The translations under genes were made by a program, and so were the position numbers. A stretch of DNA of 64,000 nucleotides from Halovibrio variabilis (GTDB lineage: Bacteria > Pseudomonadota > Gammaproteobacteria > Pseudomonadales > Halomonadaceae). The notes below the pieces were generated by a model. It was not told the DNA's origin and did no database searches. It worked only from the letters and a program-made list of their open reading frames with translations. Position 1 is the stretch's first letter, and the number at the start of each line of letters is the position of its first letter. Location: contig NZ_BJXV01000016.1 in assembly GCF_007991175.1 (NCBI RefSeq), forward strand, positions 1-64,000, written 5' to 3'. This document shows, one piece after another, positions 45,393-53,915 of this stretch.

Positions 45393-46004
45393 ATGCCGAT
45401 TGCCCTAGACCATTGCCTGGCCCCGCTTGGGCGGGATTTTTATAACCGCAACACGCTTGAGGTCGCCCGCGACATGCTGGGCTGTTGGCTGGTGCGTGAG
45501 CATAACGGCGAGCAGATGGCCGCGAGGATTGTTGAAACAGAGGCCTATTGCGGCGTTGAGGATTCTGCCTGCCATGCCCACCGCCGTCGCTCCCCGCGCA
45601 CCGAAGCCATGTTCGGGGCAGCTGGCCATGCGTATGTGTATCTCGTCTATGGCATGCATTGGCTACTCAACGTGGTCACGGAACCCGACGGCTCGCCCTG
45701 TGCGGTGTTAATTCGCGCCGTGGAGCCCACCGCCAACGAAGCCGCTATGCGCGCCACCCGCCAAGCAACCGGAAAACAGCTTAGCAATGGCCCGGGCAAG
45801 CTCACCCGTGCCCTCAGTATTGATAAAGCCCTGTATGGCCATGATATGACCCAGGCTGACAAGCTATGGATCAGCGCCGCAACGCACGATGCCGTGATCG
45901 CCAGCGGCCCACGAGTAGGCATTGATTACGCTAAGCCCGAGCACCGCGACGCCCCCTGGCGATTTTGGTGTGAGGGCAACCCGTGGGTTTCAAAGGCGCG
46001 CTAA
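45393..46004 (+). CDS. 3-methyladenine DNA glycosylase (AAG/Mpg family)
   Basis: This 203-residue alkylpurine DNA glycosylase shows ARDMLGCWLV, the catalytic segment IVETEAYCGVEDSACHA, HAYVYLVYGMHWLLNVV and the GPGKLTRAL loop. It excises alkylated purines by base flipping. It converges with and overlaps the sirtuin gene by 4 nt at the 3' ends. Confidence 0.94.
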   Translation: MPIALDHCLAPLGRDFYNRNTLEVARDMLGCWLVREHNGEQMAARIVETEAYCGVEDSACHAHRRRSPRTEAMFGAAGHAYVYLVYGMHWLLNVVTEPDGSPCAVLIRAVEPTANEAAMRATRQATGKQLSNGPGKLTRALSIDKALYGHDMTQADKLWISAATHDAVIASGPRVGIDYAKPEHRDAPWRFWCEGNPWVSKAR

Positions 46005-46876
46005 TCGCTCTGTAAACAGCTGACAGCCTGTTCAAGCACCGGCGTTAACGGCGCACGCCACTGATGGGTCAATAGCGCGTCAGCCCGTGTGACGCCAAGC
46101 GAGAGCGATGCAACCGGCAGGCCCAGCCCATGCGCATCACGGCAGAAGCGGTAGCCGGAAAACACCATCAACGAGGTCCCCACCGCCAACACCGCACCGG
46201 CATTACTCAGCCCCGCCTGAGCAGCAAGGCGCCTAGCGGGTGGCACGACGTCGCCGTAATAAACCACGTCCGGCTTTAAAATCCCGCCACAGCGCGGGCA
46301 GTCAAACACCTTAAAGGTGCTGAAATCGGTTTCCAGGTCGGCATCGCCGTCCGGTGCATAGCGTGCATCCAACGCGGCAAAGCGCGGGTTCATAACGGCC
46401 ATCTCGCTATGCATGGCGTGGCGCATCATCGTGTAATCGCAGCTCATGCACTTCACTAAATCTGCCCGGCCATGTAGATCAACCACCCTCTTAGACCCCG
46501 CCCGCTGATGCAGCCGATCGACATTCTGCGTCACCAGCAGCTCGATAAACCCCATTGCCTCCAATGCCGCCAGGGCTTTATGGGCGCCACTCACCTGGGC
46601 CTCGCGCATTGCTTTAAAGCCCACTAACGCGCGCGCCCAGTAACGCTGGCGCACCGCAAAGGAGCCCATAAAATCGCCATGCTGAACAGGCGGGGGCCGT
46701 TTCCACTGGCCATCCGCATCGCGGTAGTCGGGAATGCCGCTATCGGTACTCACTCCCGCCCCGGTAATCACCCACAGCTTGGGGTAGCGCTGAATAAAAT
46801 CAGCCAGCTCCTCACCCGCCTGGCTAACGCTTTTTGCAATTTCCACGGCCTGCGTCAATAGTTCACCTCTAGGCAA
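46001..46876 (-). CDS. NAD-dependent protein deacetylase, SIR2 family
   Basis: This 291-residue sirtuin has the NAD motif VITGAGVSTDSGIPDYRD, TQNVDRLHQRAG with the catalytic HGR, two CxxC zinc pairs (CMSCDY and CPRCGG) and VGTSLMVFSGY. It resembles the class II (SIRT4-like) bacterial enzymes. It is an ordinary metabolic sirtuin, distinct from the SIR2-domain defence-type protein at 61-63 kb. Confidence 0.93.
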   Translation of the reverse strand: MPRGELLTQAVEIAKSVSQAGEELADFIQRYPKLWVITGAGVSTDSGIPDYRDADGQWKRPPPVQHGDFMGSFAVRQRYWARALVGFKAMREAQVSGAHKALAALEAMGFIELLVTQNVDRLHQRAGSKRVVDLHGRADLVKCMSCDYTMMRHAMHSEMAVMNPRFAALDARYAPDGDADLETDFSTFKVFDCPRCGGILKPDVVYYGDVVPPARRLAAQAGLSNAGAVLAVGTSLMVFSGYRFCRDAHGLGLPVASLSLGVTRADALLTHQWRAPLTPVLEQAVSCLQSD

Positions 46877-46964
46877 TGTGGTTATGAGTCAGTGATACTG
46901 TAGAACATCAGCGGGCCATGCAACGCGCCCTTCATCGGTTATTGTGCACCCAGGAGATACTCTT

Positions 46965-48137
46965 ATGCAGCAGGACCATGACATTATTATTGTCGGTGGC
47001 GGCATGGTGGGCGCTGCGCTTGCTGCCCGCCTAGGCCACGCGGGCTTCTCGATTGGCCTGGTTGAGCGTGATGATGCACCCACCGCACCGAGTGGCGATT
47101 ACGACCTGCGAATTTCATCGCTGAATGCGCGTTCTCTCGCGTTTATCAAAGCCAGCGGCACAGCACTGCCCGAAGAACGCAGCTGCCCTTTTCGGCATAT
47201 CGATGTTTTTAACCAGGATGGCTCAGGCCACTCGCTGTTTTCTGCTGAAGAGAGCGGCATGGAAGACTTCGGCATTTTCGTCGAAAACCTCACCCTGCAA
47301 TATGCGCTCTGGCAGCGCTTGGAACAGCTGCCCAGCGTTACCTGTTATACCCACTGCGCACCGCTGACCACCATCTCAGCCACCTCCGCCCGCCTGCTTG
47401 AGCTGGATAACGGTAAAACCCTAAGCGCACGGCTGATTGTCGGGGCTGACGGCGCGCAGTCCACCCTGCGCGAGCTGGCCGGGATTAGCGTTAGCAGCTA
47501 CGACTATCACCAGCTGGCGATGATCATTAACGTGGAAACCGAACTGCCTCAGCAGGATGTCAGTTGGCAATGTTTTACCCCCACCGGCCCACTGGCTATG
47601 CTGCCGCTGCCCGGCCAGCGCGCCTCCCTGGTGTGGTACGACAGCGACGACGCCATCAAAGACCGCGAACAGCTGGACGACGAAGCGCTCAAAACGGCCA
47701 TTGAAACGGCCTTCCCTACTCGCCTGGGCAAGCTCACCCGTATCGTCGCGCGGGCCAGCTTTCCCATCAAGCGCCAGCACGCCCAGCGCTATATCGGCAA
47801 GCGCCTGGCGCTGATTGGTGATGCCGCCCATGTGGTGCACCCGCTGGCGGGCCAGGGGTTAAATATCGGCCTCCACGACGCCGACACGCTGGCCGAGATT
47901 ATCATTCAAGGCCGCGACCCCGGCGACTACGTCAACCTACTCCGTTTTGAGTGCCAGCGCCGTGCAGCCAACCAGGCAATGATCGCCGCCACCGACAGCT
48001 TCCACCACCTGTTTACCGGCGCCAAACCGCTACGCCAACTGGGCGATTTAAGCCTGCAGCTCGCCGAACGCTTCCCGCTCGCCAAGCGCATGATGATGCA
48101 GCAGGCCAATGGGTTGAATCCGTTTAAAAGGCGCTAG
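46965..48137 (+). CDS. FAD-dependent monooxygenase, UbiH/UbiF family
   Basis: This 390-residue flavoprotein has the dinucleotide fold IIIVGGGMVGAALAARLG, the internal IVGADGAQST and the family signature IGDAAHVVHPLAGQGLNIG. It probably hydroxylates a ubiquinone precursor ring. The closest role may be UbiF/Coq7-type C6 hydroxylation, but position alone does not fix which carbon. AGGAG precedes the ATG at 46965, which I prefer to a GTG 21 nt earlier. Confidence 0.88.
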   Translation: MQQDHDIIIVGGGMVGAALAARLGHAGFSIGLVERDDAPTAPSGDYDLRISSLNARSLAFIKASGTALPEERSCPFRHIDVFNQDGSGHSLFSAEESGMEDFGIFVENLTLQYALWQRLEQLPSVTCYTHCAPLTTISATSARLLELDNGKTLSARLIVGADGAQSTLRELAGISVSSYDYHQLAMIINVETELPQQDVSWQCFTPTGPLAMLPLPGQRASLVWYDSDDAIKDREQLDDEALKTAIETAFPTRLGKLTRIVARASFPIKRQHAQRYIGKRLALIGDAAHVVHPLAGQGLNIGLHDADTLAEIIIQGRDPGDYVNLLRFECQRRAANQAMIAATDSFHHLFTGAKPLRQLGDLSLQLAERFPLAKRMMMQQANGLNPFKRR

Positions 48138-48212
48138 GGTCTACTACGCTGAGAGGGTGGTCACTGCCCGTGGCCAAAACAATCACAATAAACCCTCGTT
48201 AAAGGCAACCCT

Positions 48213-49406
48213 ATGGCACCTACACGACAAACGCTGTTCGCGGCAACGCTATGTTCCGGCCTTGGCCTTCTTCTGGCTTCTCACCTCTGGGCCTGGGATG
48301 GCGTCGTCGAGAAGCAAACCTTCGCAATAGACAGCTTCACGACCCAGGGCGGCGAGACGATTCCCGACGTCACGGTGGGTTGGGAGGCCTACGGCGAACT
48401 TAACGACGCTCGCGATAACGTTATTTTAATTACCCACTTTTTCTCCGGCACCAGCCATGCAGCAGGCCGCTATGACCCTGATGACGAGCTGGCTGGCTAC
48501 TGGAATGCCATCATTGGGCCCGGTAAGCCGCTGGACACTGATGAGTACTACATTATCTCCTCGGATACCCTGGTCAACCTGAATGCCTTTGATCCCAACG
48601 TCACCACCACCGGGCCTGCCTCTATCAACCCTGACACCGGCGAACCCTGGGGCATGGATTTCCCGGTGGTGACCATCCGTGACTTCGTCGAAGTACAGCG
48701 CGAGCTGTTGGAGAGCCAAGGCATTGAATCGCTGCATGCGGTGATGGGTGCCTCAATGGGCGCACTACAAGCCATTGAGTGGGCCAGCGCCTACCCTGAC
48801 TGGGTCGAGCGCCTGATCCCCGTTATCGGCAGCGGCGTTGCCAACCCCTGGCTGCTGGCGACGCTCAGCGCCTGGGCAGCGCCGATTCGACTGGATGCCA
48901 ACTGGAACGAGGGTAACTACTACGACGGCGAGCCACCCACCGACGGGCTAAAAGAAGCGCTTAAGCTCGTTACGCTTAACGCCAACCACTGGCAGTGGGC
49001 CAACGACACCTTTAACCGTGACTGGGCCGACGAAGATCGCGACCCGGCCAAGGATATCAACGCCCGTTACGCCATTGAGCAAACCCTGGATGATATCGCC
49101 GCCGCCCGCGCTGAGGTTTCCGATGCCAACCATTTTCTATACTTGGTTCAGGCCAACCAAACCTTTATGGCAGGCCACGGCGACTCGTTAGAAGCGGGGC
49201 TTGCCGCTATCGAAGCACCGACATTGATGCTGTATAGCGAGAAAGACTTAATTTTCCCTCCCGAAGGTGTTCGCCGCACTGCGGAATTGATTGAAGCGGA
49301 CAGTACCGACGTTACCCTTGAAACTCTGGAAGGTAATAGAGGCCACTTGGATGGCGTCTTATCCATCGACCAAGCCAGCGATACGCTGCGGGAGTTTTTG
49401 CAGTAA
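48213..49406 (+). CDS. Exported alpha/beta hydrolase, homoserine O-acetyltransferase-like
   Basis: This 397-residue protein has a cleavable signal peptide (hydrophobic LFAATLCSGLGLLLASHLWA). It has a MetX-type hydrolase fold with AYGELNDARDNVILITHFFSG, nucleophile GASMGALQAIEWA, Asp in YSEKDLIFPPEG and His in NRGHLDGV. True MetX is cytoplasmic, so this is likely a periplasmic hydrolase or acyltransferase of unknown substrate. AAAGG lies upstream of the start. Confidence 0.85.
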   Translation: MAPTRQTLFAATLCSGLGLLLASHLWAWDGVVEKQTFAIDSFTTQGGETIPDVTVGWEAYGELNDARDNVILITHFFSGTSHAAGRYDPDDELAGYWNAIIGPGKPLDTDEYYIISSDTLVNLNAFDPNVTTTGPASINPDTGEPWGMDFPVVTIRDFVEVQRELLESQGIESLHAVMGASMGALQAIEWASAYPDWVERLIPVIGSGVANPWLLATLSAWAAPIRLDANWNEGNYYDGEPPTDGLKEALKLVTLNANHWQWANDTFNRDWADEDRDPAKDINARYAIEQTLDDIAAARAEVSDANHFLYLVQANQTFMAGHGDSLEAGLAAIEAPTLMLYSEKDLIFPPEGVRRTAELIEADSTDVTLETLEGNRGHLDGVLSIDQASDTLREFLQ

Positions 49407-49412
49407 GGGATT

Positions 49413-49445
49413 GAGCGCTGGCTTGAAGTTAAAGCCAGCGCGCTC
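49413..49445 (+). terminator. Possible terminator after the exported hydrolase gene
   Basis: GCGCTGGCTT pairs with AAGCCAGCGC across a 7-nt loop, 10 nt past the stop. There is no T-tract on the plus strand. The same arm sequence is found in the hairpin at 50566-50598. Confidence 0.5.
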
Positions 49446-49467
49446 ACTCAATGGATAGGCGGATTAG

Positions 49468-49740
49468 CTACCGATCCTCATGCAAGCGACCTTCTACATA
49501 TTTATGAAGGATACTGGCAACAAGCGTTTGGTAGGGAATGCCTTCCGCCAAGGCTTTTTTCTGTAGACCGCGAAGATCCTTGGAAGAAAGCCTGATATTG
49601 ATGCGCGCATCTTTCTTGAACATCGCATCAGCATACTGCTGATGCCTCGCATTCCTGTTCTCAATATCTGTCGCTCGCCGCAACTCTCCCGCATCAAATG
49701 CATCCAGAATATCTTGCTCTTCTTTATTTAACCTACTCAT
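49468..49740 (-). CDS. CopG/BrnA-like antitoxin
   Basis: This 90-residue protein has a C-terminal ribbon-helix-helix-like segment (INIRLSSKDLRGLQKKALAEGIPYQTLVASILHKY, described here in part: RINIRLSSKDLRGLQ then IPYQTLVASILHKYV). The toxin gene precedes it with an ATGA overlap, the BrnT-BrnA order. It should bind the toxin and repress the operon. Confidence 0.8.
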   Translation of the reverse strand: MSRLNKEEQDILDAFDAGELRRATDIENRNARHQQYADAMFKKDARINIRLSSKDLRGLQKKALAEGIPYQTLVASILHKYVEGRLHEDR

Positions 49741-50015
49741 TTTGAACCTCCCAAATAGGCTTTTGTTGCTTTCCGGCTCGGAATGATCGTTTTCAGAAAA
49801 ACCTCATCCTCCGACTCCACGAAGGGCACCAAATAGGCATACCCTTCTATCTCAACCACATGAATTTGCTGACCCGGATACCTGTCCTGGTTCGGATGCT
49901 CGAACGTATCTAGGATACCCCCAACCGAGATATGCAAAACAACATCCTCGAAAGAGATATCCCGTTCCTTTTGGAGAAGTCTGTTTTTCTCTGGGTTCCA
50001 CGTGATCGGTTTCAT
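49737..50015 (-). CDS. BrnT-like toxin
   Basis: This 92-residue protein starts MKPITWNPEKNRLL and contains ISFEDVVLHI, HPNQDRYPGQ and FLKTIIPSRKATKAYL. It resembles a small toxin family related to BrnT ribonucleases, though closer assignment needs a profile search. I choose the ATG at 50015 over an upstream start 39 nt earlier because the family begins at this point. It is encoded directly upstream of the antitoxin. Confidence 0.75.
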   Translation of the reverse strand: MKPITWNPEKNRLLQKERDISFEDVVLHISVGGILDTFEHPNQDRYPGQQIHVVEIEGYAYLVPFVESEDEVFLKTIIPSRKATKAYLGGSK

Positions 50016-50027
50016 AAGCCAAAGCGT

Positions 50028-50042
50028 AGCACATTGTGTGCT
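50028..50042. promoter_or_regulatory. Palindromic operator candidate for the brnTA-like pair
   Basis: AGCACA-TTG-TGTGCT is a perfect 6-bp inverted repeat 13 bp upstream of the toxin start, the right place for autoregulation by the ribbon-helix-helix antitoxin. Confidence 0.5.
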
Positions 50043-50099
50043 TTTTGTACTCAATAAGTAGCGTTTTCAATGATCCGAAAAAAACCTATGACATCTTGG

Positions 50100-50393
50100 T
50101 TAAGCAGCTTCAAAATCCAAAGGGTGAAGATCGTCTAAATTAACTGTGCTGCGGGCCATACATAGGTCATACATATCCTGCATGGCCAGCCAGCTCTCGG
50201 GGGTGCGCCCGAGTACCTTCGACAAGCGCAATGACATCTCGGGGCTAATACCGCTATCCCCTTTAAGTAATCGAGAAAGCGTAGAGGGTGAAACACCCAA
50301 ACTGGACGCAAGCTGACGGGAACTGATACAAAAGGGTGCCAGGTAAACCTCTCGAATAAATTCTCCGGGATGCAGCGGGTTATGCATCGTCAT
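50100..50393 (-). CDS. higA: HigA-type antitoxin (copy 1, toxin truncated)
   Basis: This 97-residue helix-turn-helix antitoxin starts [18 protein letters not shown], with [20 protein letters not shown] as the HTH. It differs from the second copy at 56634 at only 7 of 97 positions. Its stop codon lies inside GCTTAAC, an attC-type left core, as in copy 2. The upstream toxin is broken, so this antitoxin is an orphan, possibly kept as an anti-addiction module. Confidence 0.92.
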   Translation of the reverse strand: MTMHNPLHPGEFIREVYLAPFCISSRQLASSLGVSPSTLSRLLKGDSGISPEMSLRLSKVLGRTPESWLAMQDMYDLCMARSTVNLDDLHPLDFEAA

Positions 50394-50565
50394 TAGTGAT
50401 AATCCTCATAATCAAGAATGTAGGCGTTGCCATCCCGAAATTTGAACGTCATGCGCCAAGTTCCATTAATCCAAATCGCCCATCGCCCTGTATCCTTCCC
50501 CTTTAATGGGTGAAGGCGAAAACCGGGGATATCCATGCCTGAAATAGCCGTATCCAGGGCAATTA
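50393..50565 (-). pseudogene. HigB toxin remnant (C-terminal 57 codons)
   Basis: The frame reads [32 protein letters not shown] and ends DYEDYH followed by TAA, matching the C-terminal two-thirds of the intact HigB at 56927. About 31 N-terminal residues are missing and two codons are deleted near the junction. Upstream sequence switches abruptly to the frnE terminator hairpin, so the 5' end was lost by deletion or insertion. Confidence 0.85.
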
Positions 50566-50598
50566 AAGCGCTGGCTTTGAGTCTTTAAGCCAGCGCTT
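50566..50598 (-). terminator. Terminator after frnE
   Basis: AAGCGCTGGCTT and AAGCCAGCGCTT form a perfect 12-bp stem with a 9-nt loop, followed on the minus strand by TAATTGCC. It lies 60 nt past the frnE stop and abuts the higB remnant. Confidence 0.75.
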
Positions 50599-50658
50599 AA
50601 GACGTTGCGATAGAAACCAGCCTGACTAGCCGCCATTCAGACCGAAGCCTCTAAAGCA

Positions 50659-51312
50659 TTAGCGGTTTGCGTTTTCTTCAGCCACCTGACGGAGCGCATC
50701 GACAAGCACGTCGGCGGGCTGGGCGCCAGCAATCAGGTAACGTCCATCGAGAATGAAGCCCGGCACTGCGCTCACCCCTGCCTCCATGAATCGCTGTTCT
50801 GCCGCGCGAACTTCATCCGCGTACTGATCCGACCGGGCGATGGCCTCGGCGGCGTCCCCATCTAGCCCGACCTCAATGGCCTTCTCTCGCAGAACGGTGG
50901 GATCTGAAGGGTTTTTCGCCTCACCGAAGTAGGCATCAAACAGCGCCAACTGCAGGGGCGTCTCCAGGTTTTGCGTTGCGGCCCACGTCAGCACGCGGTG
51001 AGCAGCGAAGGTATTGTTCGCTCGACGCTCCTGGGCGCCACGAAAATTCAGCCCAAGCTCTTCGGCCACGGCCATAATCTCGCGCTGGGACTGCTCCATG
51101 CTGGCCGCATCTTTGCCATACTTGCGGCACAAGTGCTCCAGGATCGGCTCGCCCTCGGGAGGCATGTCCGGGTTCAGCTCAAAGGGCTGCCAGACAAGCT
51201 CAACGTCGATCTCGCCATCAAGCGTTTCTAGCGCTTGTTCTAAGCGCCGATAGCCGATCGCGCACCATGGGCAGGCTACATCGGACACTAGGTCAATTCT
51301 TACCTTCTGCAT
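50659..51312 (-). CDS. DsbA family oxidoreductase, FrnE-like
   Basis: This cytoplasmic thioredoxin-fold protein of 217 residues has the active-site CPWC in DVACPWCAIGYRRLE and the cis-Pro region AVPGFILDGRYLIAGAQP near the end. FrnE-like proteins are disulfide isomerases or oxidoreductases; no signal peptide is present. AGGGAT precedes the ATG at 51312, which I prefer to a TTG 27 nt earlier. Confidence 0.9.
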   Translation of the reverse strand: MQKVRIDLVSDVACPWCAIGYRRLEQALETLDGEIDVELVWQPFELNPDMPPEGEPILEHLCRKYGKDAASMEQSQREIMAVAEELGLNFRGAQERRANNTFAAHRVLTWAATQNLETPLQLALFDAYFGEAKNPSDPTVLREKAIEVGLDGDAAEAIARSDQYADEVRAAEQRFMEAGVSAVPGFILDGRYLIAGAQPADVLVDALRQVAEENANR

Positions 51313-51411
51313 TTTGTATATCCCTTCGACATATCCCAAAATTCGATCAAACTAAAGAAAGCATGTTACGTGTATATAGTGAGTAACGTCAGTAGTGATA
51401 AGGAGACAGCC

Positions 51412-51834
51412 ATGGAAAAAGCGGCGTTAGCGTTAAGTACCCTATTACTTATCAGCGGTTGTGCTCACAATAGCCATACCGAAACCTCCGACGTGAACGA
51501 CTCAGGTACGGCAACCGAGCAAAGCGCGCCCCACCATCAGATGACTGACCAATGGGTCGGCCGATGGACTGGCGTAGAAGGGTTATTCCTGGAAATCAGC
51601 AAGGACGAGTCGGCAGGCCCGGGCCATTATCTCCTTCACATGCGCTACGGCCTGGATGCCGATCAAATCGGCACTTTCGAAGGGCAAGCCACCGCCGAGG
51701 GCATTCGCTTCAACCGCGGGGACCGCTCACAGATGCTTCGTGCGGGCGACGGCGAAGCCACAGGTATGAAGTGGCTAATGGAAAAAAAAGACTGCCTGGT
51801 AGTAGCAACAGGTGAAGGCTATTGCCGCGACTGA
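51412..51834 (+). CDS. Small lipoprotein of unknown function
   Basis: This 140-residue protein has a lipoprotein signal (ALSTLLLISGC). The mature part has a Ser/Thr/His-rich linker, then a compact domain with WVGRWTGVEGLFLEI and GFEG-like beta strands ending in a two-cysteine motif (KKDCLVVATGEGYC). Function is not recognised. It is one of few plus-strand genes in the accessory region. GGAG precedes the ATG at 51412. Confidence 0.75.
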   Translation: MEKAALALSTLLLISGCAHNSHTETSDVNDSGTATEQSAPHHQMTDQWVGRWTGVEGLFLEISKDESAGPGHYLLHMRYGLDADQIGTFEGQATAEGIRFNRGDRSQMLRAGDGEATGMKWLMEKKDCLVVATGEGYCRD

Positions 51835-51872
51835 CTCGCCCGGCACTCTTTTAATAAGCGGCGACAAATTTG

Positions 51873-51936
51873 GGCCATGCCCGACATCGCCCGCCTTCTG
51901 GGTCACCTGCTCGGTGTAGGTGGCTTCATGCGCCAG
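51873..51936 (-). pseudogene. RNase Z fragment 1 (about 21 codons)
   Basis: The minus strand encodes LAHEATYTEQVTQKAGDVGHG, closely matching LVHEATYTEAMAEKAGDFGH of the intact RNase Z at 55630-56592. Similarity stops sharply on both sides, at the membrane-protein gene and at unrelated sequence. Confidence 0.8.
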
Positions 51937-51940
51937 CCAC

Positions 51941-52420
51941 CTACACACGTCGCAGCCCGACCAGCAATACCCATAACCTTTGAATACCCACAGACCCCAC
52001 AAAAAGAACCAGCCCCATCGCTAAAGAGGCTCCTCCTCGCCATAATAAATAAGGGTTGGCACTTGAGTGCTGTTGCGCAAAACTCTCGCCAAGGGAAACG
52101 ACACCGGTGGCAATAAAGTAAATACCGATAAGCGCCGTTCCAACCGCCATCAAAGCTCGAATGCCCATCAACACGCTTGCCTCGTGTGGAACCAGCCAAC
52201 CCGCCAGCTTCTCGCGTAGCAAAATAAGACCAACACCAATCAGCGTGTAACTAAAAAAGTGCACCGCGTGGATCGTTAATACGCTAGCCGGTATATCTCC
52301 CTGATCAGAAAACACCATAAATAACGATGAAACGACATCAGGCAATTGACGTAACGTCATCCATAACCCCATTAGCGCAATCAGGCTTGCGACCAGCGGG
52401 CGTGTTTGCATCCTTGGCAT
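51941..52420 (-). CDS. Four-helix membrane protein of unknown function
   Basis: This 159-residue protein has about four predicted transmembrane helices (near residues 8-25, 48-70, 88-112 and 127-150). The family is not recognised. GAGGAA precedes the ATG at 52420; an in-frame ATG at 52498 directly after the upstream SagB-type gene is possible. Its 3' end abuts RNase Z fragment 1, so its C-terminus may have been altered by recombination. Confidence 0.65.
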   Translation of the reverse strand: MPRMQTRPLVASLIALMGLWMTLRQLPDVVSSLFMVFSDQGDIPASVLTIHAVHFFSYTLIGVGLILLREKLAGWLVPHEASVLMGIRALMAVGTALIGIYFIATGVVSLGESFAQQHSSANPYLLWRGGASLAMGLVLFVGSVGIQRLWVLLVGLRRV

Positions 52421-52504
52421 AGATTCCTCTGTACGAAAAGCGTTGTAGTTTGAGTGGCGAAGCGGTGTAAGGGCCATCAGCGTGACGCGTATTGTCATGC
52501 GCTG

Positions 52505-53128
52505 CTAGACATCCTGCCGCTGCCCAATACACAGCAGTGCCGTCGGCTCCAAGTCTGCGGGTAACCTCAGTGCTTGCTTCACCCTCAAATCATCAAACCC
52601 TGCTACCAGGACACAGCCGACTCCGAGCGCCGTACTCAAAAGATGGATGTTCTGCGCTAAAGCACCCACTTCCATATACACATAGCGAGCACCGCGTTCC
52701 CCCTGAGGTGGCTGACATTCAAAGTGCCGAACCGCCTCCCCAAGTTTCGCTGTGACGCCGATGACGATAGCCGCATCTTTCAACCATGGTTGATCGCCGA
52801 TACCTAGCTCTAGCATGGTCCCTTCCGGGACACGATCACCGACAAGCTTCAGCGAATGACTGTCATCCATATACTCATAAATACCAGGCTCAAGCCCTGA
52901 TACTCGTTGCACCGCGATTCGTAGATGGAGCGGGTATACCCCGCCGGCCGATGGAGTTGTTCTTTTTTGGTCTGGACCGGTGCTTCCCTGAGCCGACCAA
53001 AGCAACTGGGACAAGAGGCCTAATGGTAAAGGCGCCTTTGAGTAATGCCTTATACTGCGACGAGCCTCAATACAGCCAACCAATGGTTCAGCGTTTTGCA
53101 ATTCTGGTGCAGGTAACTCGAAGATCAT
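52505..53128 (-). CDS. SagB-type nitroreductase/dehydrogenase family protein
   Basis: This 207-residue flavin-dependent nitroreductase-fold protein contains RRSIRHYSKAPLPLGLLSQLLWSAQG, TTPSAGGVYPL and MEVGALAQNIHLLSTALGVG, the SagB/ThcOx subgroup pattern. In peptide-natural-product clusters such enzymes oxidise azolines, but no partner genes are here, so it is probably a stand-alone oxidoreductase. It follows attC-H as a single-gene cassette. Confidence 0.82.
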   Translation of the reverse strand: MIFELPAPELQNAEPLVGCIEARRSIRHYSKAPLPLGLLSQLLWSAQGSTGPDQKRTTPSAGGVYPLHLRIAVQRVSGLEPGIYEYMDDSHSLKLVGDRVPEGTMLELGIGDQPWLKDAAIVIGVTAKLGEAVRHFECQPPQGERGARYVYMEVGALAQNIHLLSTALGVGCVLVAGFDDLRVKQALRLPADLEPTALLCIGQRQDV

Positions 53129-53143
53129 GCATTGACTCCCTAT

Positions 53144-53204
53144 GCATAACGTAGAGCCAACCGGCGGGCCGTTAGGGACTTCCGCCTACCGCGGTTTGTT
53201 AGTT
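53144..53204 (-). other. attC site H (cassette of the LysE gene)
   Basis: On the minus strand it runs from AACTAAC (53198-53204, overlapping the LysE stop) to GTTATGC (53144-53150). Complementary blocks AACCGC..GGCGG and CCGCC..GGTT pair inside. Length is 61 bp, in the attC range. The SagB-type gene starts 16 nt beyond. Confidence 0.7.
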
Positions 53205-53824
53205 CACTCACGACGAGCCAGCAAAAGGCCAATGCCAGCACTACCCAGTAGCCCCGAGCAAATCCGGTTGAACACAAGACGCATCGAAGGTCGAGAAAAC
53301 CAATGACGCAATACTTTCCCGACAAGTGCATACCCGGCTATCGCTATCCATTCAAGTACCAAAAACAGGATACCTAGCACCAGGAACTGAAATCCGACAG
53401 AACCGGCAGGGTCGACAAACTGAGGCAGAAAAGCAGTGAAAATCAAAATAGCCTTAGGGTTTCCGGCCGCGAGAAGAAACTCTTGCCGCCCCAATTGGAG
53501 CAAGCTTCTCCCTCCAATTGCTTCATTTTCATTGTCAGAAGGATCTGCAGCCCACAATTGAAAGGCAATCCAAAGCAGATAAAAGCCTCCGACAACCTTT
53601 ATGATGAGAAATAACTTTTCCGATGTGTAAAGCACGGTGGCAAGCCCCATCGCCGCAAGCGTAATCATGCCCACGAAGGCAACCAGGCGACCGACACCGG
53701 CATAGCAAGCAGTTCTGACGCCGTACCGCTTCGCGTTAGCCATTGACAGCAGATTATTGGGCCCAGGCGCCATGTTCAGAGCAAAGCACGCTGGTATGAA
53801 CAACAAGATAGTCATTAGCGACAC
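53204..53824 (-). CDS. LysE/RhtB family amino-acid exporter
   Basis: This 206-residue membrane protein has about six helices and the family start LLFIPACFALNMAPGPNNLLSM, then YAGVGRLVAFVGMI and NPKAILIFTAFLPQFV. It probably exports an amino acid or derivative. The start is GTG at 53824 with AAGGAG 8 nt upstream, 16 nt past the right core of attC-G. The stop lies in attC-H. Confidence 0.9.
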   Translation of the reverse strand: MSLMTILLFIPACFALNMAPGPNNLLSMANAKRYGVRTACYAGVGRLVAFVGMITLAAMGLATVLYTSEKLFLIIKVVGGFYLLWIAFQLWAADPSDNENEAIGGRSLLQLGRQEFLLAAGNPKAILIFTAFLPQFVDPAGSVGFQFLVLGILFLVLEWIAIAGYALVGKVLRHWFSRPSMRLVFNRICSGLLGSAGIGLLLARRE

Positions 53825-53839
53825 AGTTGGCTCTCCTTT

Positions 53840-53913
53840 TTTGAACGCCCGCAGCACCGGACAATTTGAAGCGCCAACGAAAAGTTGCTCCGAATGATGG
53901 CGCTTGTTAAACG
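53840..53913 (-). other. attC site G (cassette of the NTF2-like gene)
   Basis: On the minus strand it begins GTTTAAC (53907-53913, a perfect RYYYAAC) and ends GTTCAAA (53840-53846). It contains AAGCGCC and GGCGCTT complementary blocks and the frequent GGGCGTT end. It is 74 bp long and lies just past the NTF2-like stop. Confidence 0.7.
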
Positions 53914-53915
53914 GC

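Noticed and set aside
46001-46876. Treating the 46-kb sirtuin as a defence SIR2 protein
   Set aside because: It has intact zinc cysteines and normal deacetylase motifs and length, with DNA-repair and metabolic neighbours.
52421-52504. Possible attC between the SagB-type and membrane-protein genes
   Set aside because: GCATGAC resembles a left core, but no GTT core or complementary arms follow; the sequence may simply be the 5' extension of the membrane-protein gene.
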